A stretch of 6,073 nucleotides of DNA, from the NCBI GenBank assembly GCA_947503585.1, contig CANNEJ010000108.1, positions 1-6,073 of the forward strand, given 5' to 3'. Shown here piece by piece: positions 5,978 through 6,073 of this stretch (position 1 is the first letter of the stretch; each line of letters starts with the position of its first letter). The position numbers were made by a program, and so were the translations under genes. The notes under the pieces were generated by a model. The model did not search any database and was not told the DNA's origin. It worked only from the letters and a program-made list of their open reading frames with translations. This DNA comes from Anaerolineales bacterium. Its GTDB lineage: Bacteria; Chloroflexota; Anaerolineae; Anaerolineales; UBA11657.

Positions 5978-5990
5978 AGGCGGGTTATTG

Positions 5991-6073
5991 ATGCAGTTCC
6001 AAGCACGCGTCGTGATTATCGGAGCCGGCATTGCCGGCTGCAGCGTGGCCTACCATCTGGCGCTGAGCGGCTG
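5991..6073 (+). CDS. FAD-dependent oxidoreductase, sarcosine/dimethylglycine dehydrogenase-like, 3' end outside window
   Basis: Only the first 27 residues are visible. They form a typical FAD-binding N-terminus: a first beta strand (ARVVIIG, residues 5-11), GAGIAG at 11-16, then CSVAYHLALSG. The GCS.AYHLA pattern is characteristic of DAO-type oxidoreductases, especially sarcosine and dimethylglycine dehydrogenase-like proteins that oxidise N-methylated glycines in one-carbon metabolism. ATG 5991 has AGGCGG (5978-5983) seven bases upstream, a good ribosome-binding site. The gene is divergent from the minus-strand block, and I see no functional link to carotenoids. Family is likely; the exact substrate cannot be judged from this fragment. 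Confidence 0.8.
   Translation, partial: MQFQARVVIIGAGIAGCSVAYHLALSG

Noticed and set aside
5813..6031. N-terminal extension of the 5345-5812 protein
   Set aside because: It would cross the promoter candidate and palindrome and overlap the divergent oxidoreductase start; it shows no membrane or domain features.

Overview
The window looks like chromosomal DNA from a Gram-negative bacterium. Most of it is GC-rich (41 of 60 bases are G or C at 1081-1140), with alanine-rich proteins and tightly packed genes. A proteobacterium, perhaps a betaproteobacterium, is my best guess from codon style and gene content. No rRNA, tRNA or other taxonomic marker is present to prove it. No CRISPR array, tRNA, rRNA or recognisable insertion sequence was seen.

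Seven genes lie on the minus strand, and one, at the right edge, runs the other way. In minus-strand order from right to left: 5345-5812 encodes a small four-helix membrane protein of unknown function. 4832-5287 encodes a second small membrane protein. 3761-4771 encodes an SGNH/GDSL-type hydrolase without a normal start codon. After a 199-base gap comes a compact carotenoid block: cruF-like carotenoid 1,2-hydratase (2698-3561), a PlsY-like acyltransferase (2033-2650), a CruG/CruC-like family-2 glycosyltransferase (871-2028), and a phytoene desaturase-family enzyme with CrtD-like features (882-884 start, running off the left edge). The last three genes are separated by 47 bases, 4 bases and a 14-base overlap, so they are very likely one translationally coupled operon.

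Read as a pathway, the block would hydrate the psi-end of an acyclic or monocyclic carotenoid (CruF), introduce a further double bond (CrtD-type desaturase), attach a sugar to the new tertiary hydroxyl (glycosyltransferase), and perhaps esterify that sugar with a fatty acid (PlsY-like protein). The last step is inference. The PlsY-like protein keeps the family fold motifs but has substitutions in otherwise conserved positions, which makes it the most interesting candidate here.

The middle stretch, about 3765-5290, is clearly lower in GC (26/60 at 3781-3840, 25/60 at 4921-4980) and carries the SGNH hydrolase and its membrane partner. It looks acquired separately. The two genes are in the same reading frame, separated by a single TAG and two small hairpins. 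The SGNH gene has no ATG ahead of its active site, so the pair may be a split or broken single gene. At the right edge, a divergent 178-base intergenic region holds a plausible sigma-70 promoter for the minus-strand genes and a perfect 16-base palindrome. After it begins an FAD-dependent oxidoreductase of the sarcosine/dimethylglycine dehydrogenase type, cut by the window end.
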